A stretch of 8,537 bases of DNA from Chloroflexi bacterium RBG_16_64_43 (GTDB taxonomy: Bacteria; Chloroflexota; Anaerolineae; Anaerolineales; RBG-16-64-43): assembly GCA_001796965.1 (NCBI GenBank), contig MGOA01000131.1, forward strand, positions 1-8,537, in the 5' to 3' direction. Shown here piece after piece: positions 5,934 through 8,537 of the stretch. Positions within the stretch are counted from its first letter, which is position 1, and each line of letters begins with the position of its first letter. Both the position numbers and the translations under genes were made by a program. The notes beneath the pieces were generated by a model. It was not told the DNA's origin. It saw only the letters and a list, made by a program, of their open reading frames with translations, and searched no databases.

Positions 5934-7397
5934 GTGTCATCCATGACTCGCAACGATTATGTGGCCAGCCTAGACAGCATGCACAAGCAGGTCTACTTCC
6001 AGGGCGAGCAGGTTTCTGACCCAGTCAACCACCCGATGCTGCGTCCCTCACTCAATGCATGCGCCATGACCTACACGCTGGCCGAGGCTCCCGAGCACAC
6101 TGAAATCATGCTGGCCCATTCCGCCCTCACTCATCGACCGGTCAACCGCTTCACCCACTTGCACCAGAACCCGGCCGATTTGGTGGCCAAGGTGAAAATG
6201 CTGCGTCTCCTTGGCCAGACCACCGGCTGCTGCTTCCAGCGCTGCGTGGGAATGGACGCGCTCAACGCGCTCGATTCGGTGACTTACGAAATGGACCAGC
6301 AGTTGAGGACGGAATACCACCTGCGCTTCATGGAGTTCTTGAGTGCAGTCCAAGAGGGGGATCGAGTCGTGGGAGGGGCCATGACCGACGCCAAGGGCGA
6401 CCGCCACCTGCGTCCCTCACAGCAGGCCGATCCCGACCTCTTCGTACGCATCGTGGAACGGCGAGCCGAGGGGATCGTGGTGCGCGGGGCCAAGCTGCAC
6501 CAGACCGGGGCGGTGAATGCGCACGAGATTCTGGTCATGCCGACCCTCGCTCTCGCGCAGGGGGAAGAGGAGTATGCCGTCGCGTGCGCCATCCCTGCCG
6601 ATGCGCCGGGCGTGTTGATGATCGTCGGCCGCCAGCCCTCGGACGGCCGACGCTTGGAGGCGGGCCGCCTCGACATGGGCAACCCCGAATTCGGCGGGCA
6701 CGAGGCGGTGATCATTCTGGAGGATGTCTTCGTTCCGTGGCAACGTGTGTTCATGGCGGGCGAGACGGCCTTCAGCGGCATGCTGGTCGAGCGATTCGCG
6801 GCCTATCACCGCCAGAGTTACGGCGGTTGCAAGGCCGGAGTGGGCGATCTGCTGATCGGCGCCACGCAGGCCCTGGCGCAAATCCAGGGCACGGCGACGG
6901 CCGCGCATGTGCGCGACAAGATCGTCGAGATGGTGAATCTCAATGAGACGCTGTATGCCTGCGGCATCGCCTGCTCGGGCGAAGGCCGGCCCGCCGCTTC
7001 CGGGACATACCTTGTAGATCCGCTGCTGGCCAACGTGTGCAAGCTGAACGTGACCCGGGCGCCGTTCGAGATGGCGCGTCTGGCACAAGATATCGCCGGC
7101 GGGCTCTTGGTGACGCTGCCTTCGGAGAAGGATTTGGCCAGCCCCGTCACCGGCCCGTATTTGCGCAAGTATCTGCGCGGCACACCGTCGGCTTCGATGG
7201 AAGCCCGTTACCGCATGCTGCGCCTGGTCGAAAACCTGACCCTGGGCGCCGGAGCCGCGGCCTACCTGACCGAATCGATGCACGGCGCCGGCTCGCCGCA
7301 GGCGCAGCGCATCATGCTGGCTCGCCTGGCGGATCTGCCGGCTAAGGTGGAGATCGCCAAGCGCCTGGCCGGCATCCAAGACGAGAGTATCCAGTAA
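5934..7397 (+). CDS. abfD: 4-hydroxybutyryl-CoA dehydratase / vinylacetyl-CoA delta-isomerase
   Basis: A 487-residue protein of the HpaB-like flavoprotein family, close in length to the Clostridium aminobutyricum enzyme AbfD (about 490). That enzyme dehydrates 4-hydroxybutyryl-CoA to crotonyl-CoA with FAD and a [4Fe-4S] cluster held by C99, C103, H292 and C299. The equivalents are all present: C100 and C104 in CCFQRCVGMD, and H292 and C299 in YHRQSYGGCK. This separates it from the iron-free 4-hydroxyphenylacetate 3-hydroxylases. E257 and Y296, catalytic in AbfD, are also in place, and E447 in TESMHGAGSPQ is the probable third acid. It should be a soluble, oxygen-sensitive homotetramer, as known for the family. 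The reaction serves GABA or succinate fermentation to butyrate-type products, or a 4-hydroxybutyrate carbon cycle; no other gene of either route is visible here. The DUF362 gene follows 44 bp downstream and is probably co-transcribed. Confidence 0.93.
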   Translation: MSSMTRNDYVASLDSMHKQVYFQGEQVSDPVNHPMLRPSLNACAMTYTLAEAPEHTEIMLAHSALTHRPVNRFTHLHQNPADLVAKVKMLRLLGQTTGCCFQRCVGMDALNALDSVTYEMDQQLRTEYHLRFMEFLSAVQEGDRVVGGAMTDAKGDRHLRPSQQADPDLFVRIVERRAEGIVVRGAKLHQTGAVNAHEILVMPTLALAQGEEEYAVACAIPADAPGVLMIVGRQPSDGRRLEAGRLDMGNPEFGGHEAVIILEDVFVPWQRVFMAGETAFSGMLVERFAAYHRQSYGGCKAGVGDLLIGATQALAQIQGTATAAHVRDKIVEMVNLNETLYACGIACSGEGRPAASGTYLVDPLLANVCKLNVTRAPFEMARLAQDIAGGLLVTLPSEKDLASPVTGPYLRKYLRGTPSASMEARYRMLRLVENLTLGAGAAAYLTESMHGAGSPQAQRIMLARLADLPAKVEIAKRLAGIQDESIQ

Positions 7398-7441
7398 GGT
7401 CCATCGGCCGTCCATCCCGCACTCCATCCAAAGACACCCCC

Positions 7442-8537
7442 TTGCCAACCCGCTCGGTCGTCGCCGCGCTGCACACCACTCCCGAGACAATTCTCGAGGA
7501 CTACCAGCGTCTCTTCACTCTGGCCGGGGGCCAGCGTGCGCTTGCGCCCGGCGCCGCAACAATCATCAAAGACAACATCACCTGGCACTTCCCGATGCCG
7601 GGGACGAACACGACGCCTTGGCAACTGGAGGGCGTGACCCTCGCGCTGCGTGCGGCCGGTTTCGTCGATCTGGTGTGCGTGCAGAATCAAACCGTCGTTA
7701 CCAACGCCTTCAAAGGCGAAGACCTGAACGGCTACGTGCCCATCTTCCGCCGCTACAAGATCCCGGTGCGCTACAACTTCCGCGCGGACGACATGCGCTG
7801 GGTGCCCTTCAGGACCAAGGCCAAGATGCTGGCGCTGGATCAGATCTACCCAGAGGGGCTGCGCATCCCCGATTTCTTCATCGGCAAGAACATCGTCCAC
7901 CTGCCGACAGCCAAGACCCACATGTACACGACGACCACCGGCGCGATGAAGAACGCCTTCGGTGGGCTGCTCACCAAGCACCGCCACTACACCCACACCT
8001 GGATTCACGAGACGCTGGTCGACCTCTTGGCCATCCAAAAGGAGATTCACCCGGGGCTCTTCGCGGTGATGGATGGGACAACCGCGGGCGACGGCGCGGG
8101 CCCGCGCATGGTGCGGCCGGTGGTTAAGAATATGATCCTCGCTTCGGCCGATCAGGTGGCCATCGACGCGGTGGCGGCACGGCTGATGGGTTTCGATCCG
8201 CTGTCCATCAAATACATCCGACTGGCGCACGATATCGGGCTGGGCACAGGAGACCCGCGGGAGATTGAACTCGTGGGCGATGACATCTCAAGCGAGAATT
8301 GGAAGTTCCATGTGGGACGCAACTCCCACAGCTTCCTCGCGTGGCTGGCCTGGTATGGCCCGACGCGTGTGTTCCAGAAACTCGTCCTGCGTACGCCACT
8401 GGTAATTGTCCCGACGCTGATTGCGGAGATCGAGCAGGATTACATGTATTGGCCATTCAAGTACCGCAGGCTGGCGGCGCGCTGGAGGAAGGAAACAAGC
8501 TGGGGGCAGCTATTCGACCGGTACCAGCGTGAAGGAA
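7442..8537 (+). CDS. DUF362 domain-containing protein (3' end outside window)
   Basis: This frame has no stop from 7346 to the window end and gives at least 365 residues from a TTG at 7442, the first usual start codon in the frame. No ATG or GTG lies near the expected N-terminus and no clear Shine-Dalgarno precedes the TTG, so the start is tentative. DUF362 hallmarks are present: an early IIKDN (41-45), LPTAKTH...GAMKNAFGGL (154-176), VMDGTTAGDGAGPR (209-222) and the C-terminal ASADQVAIDAVAARLMGFDP (234-253), then GLGTGDP (266-272). There is only one cysteine (C79) in the visible part and no ferredoxin-like CxxCxxC cluster, unlike some DUF362 proteins. After about residue 290 there is an extra region rich in Trp, Tyr and Arg, with a hydrophobic stretch near 313-330. 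No reaction is established for this group as far as I know. Placement directly after the dehydratase suggests a linked role, by inference only. Confidence 0.88.
   Translation, partial: MPTRSVVAALHTTPETILEDYQRLFTLAGGQRALAPGAATIIKDNITWHFPMPGTNTTPWQLEGVTLALRAAGFVDLVCVQNQTVVTNAFKGEDLNGYVPIFRRYKIPVRYNFRADDMRWVPFRTKAKMLALDQIYPEGLRIPDFFIGKNIVHLPTAKTHMYTTTTGAMKNAFGGLLTKHRHYTHTWIHETLVDLLAIQKEIHPGLFAVMDGTTAGDGAGPRMVRPVVKNMILASADQVAIDAVAARLMGFDPLSIKYIRLAHDIGLGTGDPREIELVGDDISSENWKFHVGRNSHSFLAWLAWYGPTRVFQKLVLRTPLVIVPTLIAEIEQDYMYWPFKYRRLAARWRKETSWGQLFDRYQREG

Noticed and set aside
6417..7490. A 357-codon minus-strand frame opposite the dehydratase
   Set aside because: The opposite strand encodes a protein with all family ligands conserved. 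The antisense product is rich in Arg, Gln and His with no family features.
7262..8230. A 322-codon minus-strand frame opposite the DUF362 gene
   Set aside because: The plus-strand frame carries the DUF362 motifs across the whole stretch, and the antisense frame spans the junction of two real genes.

Overview
The window is GC-rich DNA, densely packed with genes, and most likely comes from an uncultivated member of the Chloroflexota (an Anaerolineae-like lineage). I infer this from style, not from a marker gene. The clues are a membrane-anchored SH3-like protein with a Pro/Thr-rich linker, a lipoprotein with a Ser/Thr/Ala-rich spacer before a beta-sandwich domain, C-rich/G-rich intergenic inverted repeats, and a PolX with a PHP domain next to a second PHP protein. 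No rRNA, tRNA, CRISPR array, transposase or integrase was seen.

Layout. Bases 1-114 are the 3' end of a plus-strand membrane protein gene, possibly an FTR1-type permease. Bases 115-603 are a non-coding gap between convergent genes, filled with hairpins: a possible terminator just after the stop, an imperfect C-rich/G-rich inverted repeat, a clear intrinsic terminator, a perfect 20-bp palindrome and further small stem-loops. On the minus strand follows a two-gene unit: a family-X DNA polymerase with a C-terminal PHP nuclease domain (2850 to 1111) and, 6 bp downstream, a small membrane-anchored SH3-like protein (1104 to 604). Across a 52-bp divergent intergenic region, the plus strand carries a probable three-gene unit: a stand-alone CehA/McbA-like PHP metallohydrolase (2903-3976), a lipoprotein (3986-4639) and a four-helix membrane protein with a large extracytoplasmic domain (4682-5827). 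After a 106-bp gap comes a second plus-strand unit: a 4-hydroxybutyryl-CoA dehydratase/vinylacetyl-CoA delta-isomerase (5934-7397) and a DUF362 protein that starts at a probable TTG codon (7442) and runs off the window end.

How the genes may work together. PolX belongs to base-excision and gap repair, but its third polymerase carboxylate is replaced by Gln while all nine PHP metal ligands are present. It may therefore act mainly as a nuclease. The dehydratase has its four Fe-S ligands and the known catalytic Glu and Tyr, so it should convert 4-hydroxybutyryl-CoA to crotonyl-CoA, as in GABA/succinate-type fermentation or a 4-hydroxybutyrate cycle. The neighbouring DUF362 protein has no known role in that reaction. 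The lipoprotein and four-helix protein look like an envelope pair of unknown function. I found no clear evidence of a wholly new defence or mobile system. The most notable items are the altered polymerase site, the dehydratase-DUF362 pairing and the palindromic gap.
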